Positions 12,442 through 26,900 of a stretch of 64,000 nt of DNA are shown piece by piece. The stretch is from Toxoplasma gondii ME49. Lineage: Eukaryota; Apicomplexa; Conoidasida; Eucoccidiorida; Sarcocystidae. A program made the translations under genes and the position numbers. The stretch spans positions 62,001 through 126,000 of the forward strand of contig NC_031470.1 of assembly GCF_000006565.2 (NCBI RefSeq). Reading direction: 5' to 3'. Under the pieces are notes generated by a model that was given only the letters and a program-made list of their open reading frames with translations, was not told the origin of the DNA and did not search any database. The number at the start of each line of letters is the position of its first letter. Within the stretch, counting starts at the first letter, position 1.

Positions 12442-15400
12442 ATGAACGCAGAACGACAGGCTGCGCCTTCAGGGGCGCCAGCGCACTCGGCAGACCCCTC
12501 CGGTCGTCTGTCTGTGGCTGCAGCGTCTGCGTTCCCAACGTACCCTCCCTTCTCGAATTTGACATCCCCAGGACACCCCGTGCATCTTGTCGGCTCGACG
12601 CCGGCCGCCAACGCCTCCTTTCCTCATCGTCTTCCGTTCTCAACCTCCGTCGCCTCCGCCTCCTACGCCGCCTCTCTCTCCTTTGCGGCACCCTTTCTCG
12701 CTCCAGGTCCAGCCCAGGCCCCTGGGATCTCAGGACAGGTTCTTGGGATCTCTGGACAGGCCCCCGTGGTTCCTGGACAGGCCCCCGTGGTTCCTGGGCA
12801 GGCCCCTGGGGCACCCCACAGTGGCTCCAGACCCCCCGCGGGTTTCGGGCCTGGTGGGGCGCCCCTGAGGCCCGGTGTGGGGCCTCTGTACCTGAAGGAC
12901 GGGGCGCCGCGGCCGGGGCTCGGCGCCGAGGCTTTGGCGGAGAAGGAGGGCGCTTCGGGCGCGGGGCGGCGGGACCTGGGGCGCCTCGCGTTCGACAGTC
13001 AGTTGGAGGCCCAACGCATGCAGACGGCCTCTGCCGCTTCGGCCCTGCTGCGGCAAGGGTACGTCTCGTCTGTCTCGACAGTCCCTCTCTCTCCAGAGCA
13101 GATTGAAGCTGCCGCGAGGTCTGCTGCCGGAGACCTGGAGGCCGCTTCGCCGCTCTCTGGGGTCCAGAGCCGGCTCCGACCTGCCGTGGCGCAAACATTC
13201 TCCCCGTCGTCGGCTCTTCCGCCGGCTTCTCGCGGGCCCGCGGGGCCTGCTGCTCCTGGATTTCTGGACGTTGCGAGCAGTTCTTCTCACCCGACCGCTG
13301 CATGGTCTTCCTCGTCGACGCCTGCGCTCGCGCCGTCATCGTCCACTCGCGCCCGGGCGGCGGCCGCGCCGCCCCTGGACCTGTCTCCGGTGTCTCCGCT
13401 GTGTCCCGCGGGGCCCTCGTCGACCCCACAGGAGCTTCTGGACCTGCTGTACCCGGCCGTCAGTGCGATGCCGTGGCACAGCGCGTCAGCCAAGTCGTTC
13501 GCCGCATCGCATGCAGCGGCTTCGCTCTCCTCGCGGCGCCTCCCGACGCAAAAGATTGGCGCGACTGCCAGAGAGCAGTCTTGCAATGCCTCGCCCGGCT
13601 CGGCAGCCTCTCCCCACTTCCAACAGCTGCGCTGCGGCCTCGTGGTGACGCAAGTCGACCAACGCGATCTGTGGAGGCGGCCTCGCGAGGGGACCCTCGA
13701 GGCCCAGGCCCCGGATGCAAGCCCCAACTGCATGCGCGAGCCAGGCGCAGGGTCCGAGAGCGAAGAGGACATGGTTTCTGAGGACCGCGAGAGCCGGCAA
13801 GACGAGGGCCTGTGGGTGGAGCGCGAAGGCGGCGACCCCGCCGTGTGTTCAGGTCAAGACGCCGAGGCATCTGTGGGGCGGGGACACAAGGCCCTCGGGA
13901 GGGGAGAAGGGACTCTTTTCGAAAGCAGGGTAAAGTGTCAAGATTTCGTCGAAGAGACACTGGAGCAGGTGTATTTACTGCGCGAATTCGGGGGCATCTT
14001 CTCCGTCGCGCGGGAGAGACCCGAGTCTCTCACTCTTTTCGGCTGTCTCGGCAAGGCATGTCAGTTCGCGCCGTCCCCGTCTGTCTCCGCCGGGGTGTCT
14101 CCAGAGGACTTCGCGTCTGTCCTCTTCGCACCGGCACCCGCCTCGCCCCTCGCCCTGTTTTCTGGGGCCTCGGCGGGGTCGCTCTCGCCGGCGCTGGCGG
14201 CCGAGTGGCGACGGCTCTTCGCCTCTCTGCGGCTTTCCGCCTGCACATTCTGGCTCTTGACTGTACAAACCGAGATGGAGATCGCGGAGGCGAATCGGCG
14301 GTTTCGAAAGACTGTCGAAGTCTGGCAGCTGCAGCGCGAGGTGCTGGACGTGCAGGACCGGCTGTACAAACACCAGGAGGAGGCGCCACGGGGCGCCAGC
14401 TCCTCAGTCGCGCGACATGCCTGGAAGGTCAAGCGTCGCGCGTTGTTTCACTCTTACGCTCAGATCGCACAAAAGTACCGAGAGGCTCTGTCGGAGCAGC
14501 AGCGAATCTTCGACGTCACAGCTGACGCGTTCTCCCAAGTCACGGCGTCGCAGCTCTTCGACGCGAATGAAATCCTCCCGAACTTCTTCGCGCGAACCGG
14601 AAACTCTCAACTCACTCTTCGCAACCTTGGCTTTCCCCGCTGCTGCTGCACAGATGCCGCAGCCGCCGTCGCCGCCGCCGGCGCCCTCCGCGGCTTCCGG
14701 CGGCTCCCCGGGTGTACGCACACCTGCGGGTGTCGCGTCTGCGTCTTCGGCCTCGCGGGGCGCGTCGGTCTGACTCCAGAGGCTCGTGAGACGACTGGAG
14801 AGGGCGACGCGTCGGAGGGGTCTTCCTTCCCGGCGTATGCCTATGGCGGGGACTCCGGGGCCGCGGACTCCCTACCGACGCCGCGGGTCTCGAACTGCAA
14901 AGGAGTGGAGACGGGGACCGGTGTATTTGATTCTGCCTTCGTAGAGGCCGGCCCTGGCCGTGCGAGCCTCGCCTCGACGGCTCCACTGGCTGTCTCTGCA
15001 GACACTCCAGGAACGCAAGAGGCGGAGAAAGCGAGCGAGTCTGGCGCCGAAAAGACTGGCGCCGACCCCACACTCGGGCCCGAATCTCTTCACCGGAGTC
15101 CCCTGCCTTTCAGGGACTCGGCAGGCGTTTCGAGACCCTCGAGTTCAGTCGATCTGCCTGGTGGCTCGTCCTCTGCCTTCTGTCCAGAAGCCCCGAAAGC
15201 CGGCGAGCTACGGCATGCGGAGCCGGTGTCGCGGCCTCCGGTGGAGTCGGACGAAAACGCGTACTCTGACGGCAACGCTCGAGTGCTCCCTTTCTCGGCG
15301 AAGCCTCTCGAGGCCGGCAAGGACGCCGCGGCTCTCGCCGGCCCGCGCTCGGGCTCTCCCCCAGAAGATTCCGTAGTGGCGGCGCCGTTGACGGGGGGCC

Positions 15401-17148
15401 AGCGCGCGCATGCGCTTTCTGGTGGAACGCATGGAGGTTCTTTGCGCGCGGACCTCGATGACGAATTCGAGTTCGACGACGCGGACCTGGAAGATGCTCA
15501 CCACGCGCTGCACCCTGGGGCTCGCGCGCCCGCCGAGGCCGCGCCGGCCGCGACCGCAGGTGTCTCCGAAGGTGCTGCCGGGCCCGGCGGGGCCGCGGAG
15601 CCCCTCGGGCGCCATGCGGGCCCGCGGGCCTCGGGCTCCAGGGACTTGCCCGCCGGGGGCGCCGGCGCGTCCCCAGGCGCCCCAGGAGGTGCGCAGGGCC
15701 CGAACGCGGGGACGCAGAGTGTCTCCGGAGTCTCTGCATTCCCCGAGGACGAGGGCCCCACGGAGGGGAAGGTTCTCGCGCGCCCCGTGGTCCTGAGGGA
15801 GCCGCTGTGGGGCGAGGTCGAGGGAACTCTCGAGTGCGACATGACGCGCATGCATCGTCTGCTGCACTGGAAGAAAAGAGACACGGAGACTCTCGCGGTC
15901 GCGGCGGCTGCTGCAGCGCGCAGCGCGGCTGAGAAGGCCGGTTCCCTCCTGATTTCAGACAGCGGCGTCGAGGAGGGCCTCGCGGCGCTGTCGAGTGCCG
16001 CGACAGCTGCGGCTCTGGCTGTCGAGGAAGAAGAAACCGCTCTCGCGACTGAACGAACGGAGCTGCTAAAACAGGCAGAAGGCAATCTTGAACGAGCTGT
16101 ACGCTGCCTAAAAGGCCCCTGGAGCCCCACCGGAAACAGCTTGGGGTAAGAGAGAAGAGCGACATGCAAATACGGAAGGAAGGGGAGAAGGAAGAGGGGA
16201 CCGCTGTTCAGGGGAGGAAGGGGGAGACCACAGAGAAGAGTAAAGCGAGAGAGGCGGCTGTCGTTCTTTAGAGCAGCTTCTGGGGTGGCAGCACCTCTCG
16301 AGTGGGGACTTGTGTGTATTTTCAGAGAGCGTTTTCTCCTTCTTCAATGAAGTGGAGTTCGATAACGGATGATTTGTCACTAGATTTATTTCCACAATCA
16401 ATCCGTGTCCAATTTCACTTTTTCGGGCTTCCTACAAGTCTCAGATGATTCAAAGTGGACCGTAAAAGTCTCGGGGTTCCTGGAGCTCAAAACAGTGAGA
16501 TTTTCTTCCACGATGATCTGAATCCTTGTCTCCTCTCTCATGCGTCTCCTTCGCAACTTCTCCTCTCCCTTGCATGCAGATCCGCTTCGTCGACCTTCGA
16601 CGTTCCTCTGCGCTACCAGCAGCAGTCTATGCGTTTTCTCTTCCTTTTTCTTTCGGCTTCGTATCTCCTGCCCTCGTCAAGTTCTTCGAGAGGTGAAGTG
16701 TCAAACTCTCCCTCCGTTTCTCCGGCCGTTGGAGAGCCTCCCTCCGTAGCGCTGCCTTGGCACAGCCGCGAGCGAAGGGGCTTTCTGTCTCCCTTCGTCG
16801 ATGAGAAGGAAATGCGGAGCTCGCAGGACGCGCTGCTCTCGTGCGTCTTCTTCGACCTGAACGACGATCTGCTCTTTCGCCTCAATGAGGAAGTCCCTGA
16901 AAAAACAAATCAGGCAAGACACACTGCACTATATCTTTGGGACATCTACAGTCAAAGTGCATACTTACTCTTAGTGTATATAGTATATATATATATATAT
17001 ATATATATCCTGACATAGGCTCTGTATACCTATTTTTGAAGGCATGCTTGTATAAGTATATATGCATGTATGTATAGCTAGGCGTACGTATGCATCTTTA
17101 GAGACAGGTGCGCTGTGTCTTCACATCTATTGCGAGTCTGCATCTCTC

Positions 17149-17197
<49 letters not shown>

Positions 17198-20100
17198 CAT
17201 ATAGGTATGTATACGTCTGTGTCGGTTCATGTCTGTTTTCGAGCTGAGTGGGGCGTTTGCGTTCCACAGTTCACTTCGCGCAAGTCCTCTGTTGTCTCGG
17301 ACTTCTCAGGAGGAAGACGAGGTCAGTGAGCACGGTGTGACCCTCGCCGTTTCTGGCGGCGCGTCGGGTGGACCTCCAGAGACTCCCGGAGACAGTTCGT
17401 CTGCGATGGCGGCCATTGGGGCCTTCTACGACGCAGAGGGCGCGCTGGCAGGTGTCTCGCGGACTGCGGCCCTTCGTCTGCGAAGAAAGGCCAAGCAGGT
17501 GAGGAGACAGTTGAACTAAAACACAGCGACGCGTGGAGATCGCGCAGCAGAGGCAGAGGTAGAGGCAGAGGTAGAGGCAGAGGCAGAGGAGAAGGAACGT
17601 AACAGTTTAGAGCGAGGGTGCTCCGATCTTCCCGAAGGCGGGGCAGGCGACCTGTGAATCGCGCTGAAGGAAAGAGAGAGGAGAGGCGCCTGAAGAAGAA
17701 GGAGGCTGGACCAGAAAGGAGAGGGGACGCACGAGGAGGAACTTCGTCTTTCTCGCGCCTGTCCAGCGTCGCGCCTCTCTGTCGTGTTTAGGGCGCCCAG
17801 TCTGCCCGCGGATAACGCGTGAGATACGCACCGCGTCGTCTCTTTACTTGGCTCTCTTTTTCTGCCTTTTCGTTCAGTGCTCGTGTCTCGATTCGCTGTG
17901 CGTTCTGCTCTCTGTCCAGGAGGTCTTAAAACTCGACAAACAGAAGCGAATCGAACTGGTGAAGCAAGGCAAAAGCGCGCTCGAACTCCACGCCATGGCT
18001 GCCGCCGAAGTGAGACAGGACCGGCAAGAATTTGAGACTCGAACAGCCCGCTGTAAAGAGGGCAAAGGTAGCTTTCGAGGGAAGACGGAGAGAGTCCGCC
18101 GGGGAAGAACAGGCGTTTTCAGGGAGAAGCTTTCATAGACCAAGAAGACGAAAAACAGAAGAGGAGTTCTTTGGCCTCCATTCCTCGACAACTCTCATTG
18201 ACATGGCGTCCTATATTCGGTGTCGTTCATTGGATACACACTTCCACATGGCCTCGTTTCCGCCGAAACGTTCTGGTCGATATCGTCACTCGAAGCCTGT
18301 CTCTGTTCGCCGTCCGTCAGATTGAACTGTGGGCGCCTTGCTTGTCTTTTCTCATCGCAGCTTCCCTTTTTCGCTGGGGAACGAAGCCCGTCTTCTGCAT
18401 GCGTCTCAACGTTCGTTCGTTCGAAAACACAGTCGTGGACGTGGATAGAGAAATACGTCGCTCGATGTCGATTTTTACGACTTTTACGTCATGTCTTGAG
18501 GCTGCGGCTCTCTCTCTTTTGAGCTGACACGAACAGTGCGTCGATCCACGTGGACGGAGAAATGCCCATGGAGCTTTGTGTCGGCTTCGTTTCGCGTTAA
18601 GGTGCCTGCAGAGGTTGGCGTTTCACGGATTTATTTCTAGACGTGGAAGAGTACTGTGTCGTCTTGGAACCTGCCGTCTCTGCAAGTTGCTCTCCCCAGG
18701 ACCGGTTCGTTGTCTCGGCAATGTGCGGTCCACGTTTCGTGGATTGTCCTCGCTTTTTCCTTGGCCGTGCAGCAAGAGACGCGGTCGTCCAAGGCCCGCA
18801 GTCCTCTCCAAGAGTTCGTCGTGACTCTGGGGGAATTCTCCTTGAAGGAGAAGCTGGGGAGTTTGCTGCAGAGACTCAACACTTCCTTCGACGCGTTTCA
18901 GGCAGACCGGCGGCTTCACTGCAGAGGCAAAGAGCAAGGCTTGAGAGGTAAAGAAAGTCGTCCGATCGCTCCCGTCTCTGCGTGAAGAGTCGCAAGAGTT
19001 TTGAGAGTCGGCTCTGAAACCCTCGCCAGAGGCAACTTCGCTGTAGAAAGCCATGTCCACGCCTGCCGGCCGTGGTGTGCCTCGACCTTTCACCTCTGCT
19101 CCTTATCCACCTGTCGATTCTTTTCGAAGCTGAGAGTTCGTCGTTTCCACCATGTTGAGCGGTGTCGAACATATTCCGCGGCTCCTGGCGACAGGAACTG
19201 AGGAGAACGCTCTTCAGCCGCACACCATCGAGGAGAAGCACAGAGACGTGGAATTCCAGCTCGAGACGCCTTCGTTTCTCGTCTTTGTTGAAAAACGACA
19301 GAGTTCACTTCTCGTTGACAAATGCGTGTTTATACATATCTATATATATCTGTATATATCTATAAATCTATCTGTCTATATATATATATATATAAATCTA
19401 TCTGTCTATATATATATATATATAGATATTTGTGTATACAGGCATACATATATCTTCTGCGTGCGTTGCTTTCGAAGCAGGACTCAGTTTTCGGGGGAGA
19501 TCTTTTTGTTCTGTCTTGTTCTCGTGGGGAGCTTGACTGTCTCTTGAAGAAGCGCTCCCGTTGTCTCTTGCGTGTCTCCTCCGCGAGACTTGTCTCCTCG
19601 GTGGAAGGGGAGTCTTTTTGTGCCCTGCGTTTTTTCGCGTGACTTGTATCTCTTCCACTTTCTTTCCTGGCGACTGCCTTCAGGAGGAATTCCTCTGATC
19701 CACACCAAGATCGCTTTTCAGCTGCAGGGAACGCATCCTGTGGCGGGGCGCCGCGGGCGGCTGGCGATGCTGCGTTTCCACCGGCCCGATTTTCGCGCAG
19801 GACTCGTTTCTTCGAGAACGTTCTTCGATGGATCTGCGGCTTCGAGTTGCACTCGGGAAGATCGAAGGCGAAAAGCCGCAGTGCAAAGTGTCGAGCAGAG
19901 CCCCTGGGTGATCCTGTGAGTCTGACGGAATCGGAAAAAGAGACAGAAGAGGACGGACAAGGTGTGTGCCGCTCTGTGTGTCTCGTCGCTCTTCCTTCTC
20001 TTCTCCCTCTCTTTTTATGCAGGGTGTGCATGTCTGTCTTCTTTCTTCTTTCGATCTCCTTCCAACCGCCGATGTAGTCGAACGAAGTCTCGGATTCGAG

Positions 20101-20785
20101 TTCGCTCTCTCCTCGCTGTGTCCTGTCTTTCCTTCTTCTCTTCGCTCTTCCACGTTTCTGTCTGTTCGTCTGCGTTCCTGTCGCGGGTCGACTCTCCACC
20201 GTGCTCGATTCGCCGCTTTGTTCGTTTTCCCCACTGTCTCTGCTCTTCGCGTCGTGCTGTCAACTCCCGTGGGCTGCTTCTCCCTCTGTGCAGACCGCCG
20301 GAGCCGAGCGCGGTGATGAATCGCTTGCGCGAGGAGCTGTGTCGAGGCGCGCCTGAAGGCGAAGCCTCGTTTCCGCGTCTGGAGGAAGAGTCTTCTGCCG
20401 GGTCGCGGGAGACCGGACCTCAACGCGAACAAGCAGCAGAGAGAGGCCCAGGGACGACAGGCGCGCTGCGCCTCGACGGCGAGGGATCGGGCGAGACGAT
20501 TCACTTGGCAAACCTCTTCTACACCCCACAAGACCTCTCGCTGCGAGACGACGCCCCCATCGCCGTGCTAGAGTACATGGAGCAACAGCCGCTGCTGATG
20601 CACAATCCAGGAATGGCGATAAGAATCGTCCGCCACTTCGTCCCCCACAACGCACCCAACAGCGAACTCTCGTAGGCCTCTCGGGAAAGGAACGCGAGCG
20701 CGAGAGAAAAACAACGGAACAAACACCAGGCAATGTCTCACTCGACGCTTCACACAACTTGCCAGCATACAGCTACCTTCAGGCA

Positions 20786-20816
<31 letters not shown>

Positions 20817-20879
20817 CGGTCTAGCTAGATGCATGTGTTTGCACAACTGCATGCATCTCCCTATATATATATATATATC

Positions 20880-20942
<63 letters not shown>

Positions 20943-23900
20943 GTTGATGTTGATACGCGTCTCTGTGCATCGAGTTTGGTGTGTCTGGATAGACCAATTG
21001 TACGTGTGTATGCGTGGGTGTGGGAGAGTTTGGAGAGAAGCGCGTGGAACTTTTGTTTTCTGTCTTTCTTTCTTGTGCTGCTGCTGTGGCGCGGTGAAAA
21101 CAGTCGAGCAGATCAACTGGTGCACGCAGAGCGACAAGTGAAGGGGCGTCTCGGGCCGTTTGGAGAATTGCAGCTGCAGCAAGACGATGCGAAACTCACT
21201 CTGTTCGGCACTCGCTTGCCGCTGGCGAGGGGCCAGGGCCAGGCCGTTGCAGAGAGTCCGTTGCTGAAGGCTCCAGTGTACGTACACCCGACGGCACCCA
21301 ACGCTCCTGTGAAGCGCGACAGTCGCTTCCACGACTATCGAGACACAGACTTCATTCTTGTCCGGACGCGGGCGAAAGATCGCTGCAAGGTACGGCAGAC
21401 GCAGTTCATCGCTTTCGACGTTTTGCACCGTGTTCCGTCTTGCAAGGTGACTTGCATGCGCTGCTCCGAACCGACGCGGCGCGTCGTGCTTCTCTCGCGG
21501 ACCTCGGCGGCTTTTTCCACTCTTTCTGCGCCGCAGAGGTGACACAGTGACCAACGGAACGGAACACAAAGTGCAGAATCTATCAAGGTGTATATCTATA
21601 TATCTATATATATCTGTATCTATATCTATCTATATATAAGTATATATCTCTATCTATCTATATATATGTATATATATATCTGTACCTATATATGCATATT
21701 ATTTAACTGCGTAGGACCAGATAGGAAGAACTAAATAGGGAGAGATGGAGAGGGAGAAGTGCCAGTGGCGGGATGTATGGATACGTGGACAGCGACATCG
21801 AGCAGGAGAGAGACAGGGATTCCTCGGTAAATAGAAATGGGTCCGTATTTGTAAACTTGACTTTGACGCATAGGTCGTTTTACTGGTACCAATGAGGCGG
21901 AGAGAAGAACAGTCTGCCGATTTGCTCTTTGTTGGTGCTTCGTGATTCCTCTACCTCCTTCTGTTTGTGTCGGTCTCATCTCTCCCAAGGTTCACTCATG
22001 TTCTGTTTGTTGGTTTCTGCGTTCACTCCCTTTCTCGCCATTGTCATGCCCTCGGTCTCGTGCTTCACTCCGCTCTTTTCTTCTCCTTTTCCTTCTTCTC
22101 TTTCTCCTGATCTCCCTGTTCTCGTTTTTTTCTTGTCGGTTTAAATTCCTCTCTGTTCTGCCGCTCTCTCCTTCGTGCAGGTCTACCTCCGCCCTCTCCT
22201 GTATCCACCCCCAGAGAAGAACTCCGCGCGCGAAGGCTTCTCTTTTTACCGCTCGGGAGGCAGTCTGGAGAGTCTCTCCGTCCTTGGGAGTCCGGCCAAC
22301 TGCGGAGTGTACACAGTCGGCCAGTGCGAGCCGCGCATGGAAGTTCATGCGCCGAACTCGAAGAAGCATGTGGAGGACCGGAAACTGCATGCAAAGGCCT
22401 GGGCGCTGAGGTGAGTTCTCGAAGTTCGCTCTTGGCTGAGCCGCGCGGCTCTCTTTTTTTCGCCGGTCCTCCTGATCACACAAACAACAGCGCAGAGACT
22501 TCCATACAGGCCCAGCACCACTCTGTTCTTCGCCTGCTTCGTTGGCGCGACGCGTCTCTCTCCGCGCTGACCTCTGGCCATGTCTGCCGTACTCCAACTC
22601 TCGACACCGCACTTTTGAGGCGCTCCCCAACAACTGCCGCGCGTTCTGCACAGTAGCAGTGACCTTCCCCTTCCATCTCTAGAGCAACGCAGAGACGCTT
22701 TTTCCTCTCGTGGTTCTTCTCAAACGCAACTTGTGCCTGTCCAAGCTCCTTTCGAACAAAGTGTTGATCTCCCCTTTCTGTGGCCACGTATCTACCTGTA
22801 TAAATATATATAAATATAAATATATATAAATATATATATATGCATAAATACCAATATACACATAAATACTAAAATATACATATATATATATATATATAAA
22901 TCCATAGAGATATTTATATATATTTATATATATATATATATATATATAAATATTTACGTGGCTGTCTTGTGTTTGAGATCTCTGTGTTTTTCTCTGGTGT
23001 GTGTTTCCTGCGGTTCCCCCGGTCAGATTCGCTGCAGAGAAGAACGTGACGGACATGAAGCGCGTCAAGGACTTAGTGAAGCAGCGTTTTTGCCCACCTG
23101 TGGTCGAAAAGGAAGTGACTCAGATGCTCAAGTTGCTTTCGCCGATCGCGCCGCACCGCCTGCCGCGGCTGGACGACGCGGCGCTGCGGTCGATCATTCG
23201 TCCGGAGTTGATTTGTTGTCTGGAAGCTGCGCATGCTGCTCTGTTTCGTTTGAAGGCGATCGGCATCATGACGCTGACGTCGGCGGACGGTCTCGCGGGC
23301 GTTGCACAGTTTATCGAGAAGGAGGAGAGACACGCGCAAGAGAAGGTGCTGGCGGCGAAGAAGCGTCTGAAGGAAATCGAGATGAAGTTTCGACAGCAGG
23401 CGGAGGCGCGCCTGCCTGCGGCGGGAGGCAAGGACGCAGATCTTCGCGCCCAGAGTTTGGAGGCGGCGAACGCGGCTTGCCAGCGCGCGCATGCCGCGCT
23501 CTCGAGTGTCTGTACAGCGTACGCGGAGAGCCGCATCGGGAAGCGGTACGGTCACTTGGTGCGTTTCATCGAGGAGCTGCTGCTTTTGACGCCTTGGAAC
23601 CTCACCAAGGAGTGCAAGGATGTGTTGACGAACAAGGGGAGTGCACAGTTCATGCTGTCAGGTTTCGGAGACCCGTCGGGGGGGCGCGGGGAAGGAATTT
23701 CGCTGATCAAACGTTTGAACCGCGAGCGCGCTGGCCTCTCCTTTCTCTCGGGCGCGTCGCGGAACTTTGGTTTTTCGCGGGACGGCGCGCGCTCGCTCGC
23801 GGGGGCCTTCGGCCCAGGGGGGATCTTCCTGGGCGCTCACCTCGGAGCTGCGGCGGGAGGCGGAGTCGCGGGGACAGGGGAGGATCTGCGGAAGCTGTCG

Positions 23901-26900
23901 ATGCAGGAGCTGCGGCGGCGACTGGTCCAGTACGGCTTGTCCGAGTCGGTGATTCGTACGCTGCCCCGGTGGGATCAAGTCGCGCTCGTCAGGCAGTACC
24001 GCGACGGCTTCGGCAACGCAGACTTTGAGAACGAGGAAGAGGGGAAGAAGGCGAAAGGCGGACTCGTGAAGACCGGCCGTCTCCGCGGCGAAGAGTATGA
24101 AGAGAGACTCACAGACATTCTCCAGAGACAGAAGAAGGCCTTGGAGGCCGACGCGCCGGCAATCACGGACACCGAGGACGAGGGTGAAGAAGACGCTGCG
24201 CGCGAGAACGCCGCAGACGTCGACCTGCTCGAGGAACAGAAGGCCAAGAAGGGGAAGAAGGTGACAAAAGACGAGGAACGACACAAGGCACACGCTAAGA
24301 AAGTCGGAACTGCCTCCCCCGGAAACCTCGCAAACGGAGACCCAAACCACGGACAAGACAAAGGAGTTGAGGACGCCCTTCTCGCTGCTCTGGATGGAGA
24401 AGAAGAAGAAAAAGAGGTCAGACACACGCTCTGGACGTCATCGACTCTTTCCTGGCCTCGCGCGATTGAGTCGGATCAGTCTTTTCTCACTCTCTGTCCT
24501 CTTCTCTGTCTTCTTCTCTTTTTCGAGTTACCTTTTCCTCTGACTTCTCCTTTTCTCTTCTTCTCTGTCTCTCTTACATTTCTCTCTTTCTTGTGTCTCT
24601 TCTGCAGCAATTTCTTTCTCTCGCCTGCCCTCGTCTGCCATCTTCTGCGCCCTGTTCGGCCGTCGCTGGTTTTTTCGTCTGTGTTTTTCTTCTCTGATGC
24701 CCGACTTTTTGTCCTCCCTCGTGTATTAGGCGTTCTCAGATCTCAGTGAGGCCTCTTTTTCTTCGGGGTGGGCGCTGTCTTTCCCTGGTGCGACGCCTCG
24801 TCTGCCTTCACGAATTGCTTTTTTCTTGACACTTCGTTTTCCATCCTCTTTTTCAGGCCGATGAAGACGAACTGGAACGACGGGAGCTTCAGGCGCTCCG
24901 ACAGCGGCAGGAGGCGCGCGCAGCGAAGCCACTGACAGCTGAGGAGCAGCAGCGCGCCGACATGAAAGTAAATCGCGATTTCCAGACACTCTTGAGCAAT
25001 CCATTTTTTCCAAGACTGCACAGGACCGCAGGAGCGTGGATGCTCTGTTCTTGAGTTTGGAAATGAGATTTCAAAGATTTTTTCTTTCTTTCATGCGCTC
25101 CCCGTGCCGCGTTTCCTTTCCTTTTCGGGTGAAGTGAATGGGCCAATGGAGAAGAGAACTGTTTTCCGGATCCAGAAGAAGAGCACACCGGCCCGAGAAG
25201 CCTTTTTTCATGATATTCCAGCGCCTTTAGAGTCACCTGCGCTAACAATTTTTTCAAGGAAGTTTTGGTGAAAAAAAAAGATTTCCAGTCCTCGAAAAAT
25301 GCGCCTTTTCCACAATATCTCAAACAAAACTGCTTTTTTCGCCTCGCCGTCTTCTGACGAGTTCGGCTTCTCTCTTCCGTCAATCTGTCTACTCCCGTTT
25401 TTCTCTCTTTTTCAGTCTTGCATGTCACGCGCAATGATAACGGAACGGCTGTGCATGCCTCTACATATATGCATGTATATGCAGTTGAGTCGGTGAGTTT
25501 TTGCGCATGCATGCCGTCGTCAGAAAGGTTTTGTGTGCATGTGATTGTTTAGTCGTCTGTAAGCGTGAGTGCATGTGCTGTGTACTTTTATGCGTTTCGT
25601 TTTTTCGTCGCTTGGCAGGTCGGCTGAGCGTGTCTCTGCATGCGGAAGAAAATATCTGAGTGGATTTTCTCCATTTTTTGACAAGCTGTCATCAACAAAG
25701 CCGGTTCTAAGAGTCGACCGGCTTCGGTCAAACGCCGAGAAGGGAAGTGTGTCTGAAGAGAGGGGGTAGGAGAAACTGGAAGACAGCTTTCCAATTTTTT
25801 GAACGTGTATCTTGAGCGGATCCTGGAAGGGGAGCGAAGGTGGAAATGTGCGTTCAGGAGCTCACGCTTCTCAGATTTCCCTCCTTATTTGTTGCCCTCT
25901 GATGCAGGTGCAAGCCGTTCCTTGCCTTCGATGGATTCGCCGCTTTCGCCAGCAGGCGGGGGAGCCCTTTGCCACAGAGCGAGTCGTCCTGATTTACGGA
26001 GAAAAGAATATCAGAAACTTCATTCAGTGGCGGACGAAGCGCCTGGAAGACACCCGAGCGGTAAGAATCGTGAAGGAGGACGAGGCCACAGCGCGCCTGC
26101 CGCTTGCAGGTGATGCATTCGGAAGACTCAACTGCGCGTTTTCTGTGACTCGGGCGTTGTCGGTTCGTCTCTCTGTGGTGGATCTGCTGTCTTCGAGGCG
26201 GCAACAACAATGCTGTTTCTGTCCGGTCCTTCCTTCGACATTCATCCTCGAACTGAGGAGGTTCGCAAGTCTCCCGTGGGCTCCCGTCATGTCATCAATT
26301 CCGGCTGCGTCACACACGTCGCTGTCCCAGTGACGGACGCGCACAGAGTGACCAGCTCGGTTCCCCGTGGAAAAAGGCGTTCGGCTTATATTCGGGCACT
26401 CCAACCCGCTCTGACACCGAAAAGGGCACGGCCCTCGGGACTCTCGTTCGCGAAGGGAGATTCGGGCAGAGAGACAGAAGGTCGAAGCGAGCAAGAAAGA
26501 AACAGAGAGAAGATGTACACATCTGCCGTCTGATAAAGAGTCTTCGTGCGTGAATCACCATCTCTCCCGCTCTGTCCGCATGCATCTGCATTCCATATAT
26601 CACTCGCATCTCCATAAATACACACTCATATACATCTACGTATATATACATACATACATACATACATATATGCATACATACATATATGCATACATACATA
26701 TATGCATACATACATATACATATATAAATATATATATATTTATTTATTTAAAGATATGTATGTACTTGAAGAGGGTCTCGATGCACTGGCTTTCGTGACT
26801 GTGTTGAGAGCAGAGAACCTCTGTAGCATGTCTCAGGTGAGAGACGAAAACGTCTCGTGACGTCGTTCCCCTCTTCGTTTTCAGAGGATGCTTGCGTCGA

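Noticed and set aside
12095..13429. 444-codon - strand ORF opposite the start of TAF1 exon 1
   Set aside because: It is an Arg/Pro-rich antisense frame of a GC-rich Ala/Pro/Gly coding exon. The + frame is longer (1235 codons) and splices into TAF1.
15110..16165. 351-codon - strand ORF opposite the end of TAF1 exon 1
   Set aside because: Same reason: an antisense shadow of GC-rich coding sequence with Arg/Pro/Ala bias.
19360..20531. Long - strand ORFs opposite TAF1 exons 6 and 7
   Set aside because: They are Arg/Lys/Glu-rich shadows of pyrimidine-rich introns and of exons whose + strand reading matches the TAF1 core.
22958..24028. 356-codon + strand ORF overlapping the main TAF1 exon
   Set aside because: It is a frame shadow; the other + frame from 23027 has the TAF1 motifs and a phase-consistent acceptor and donor.
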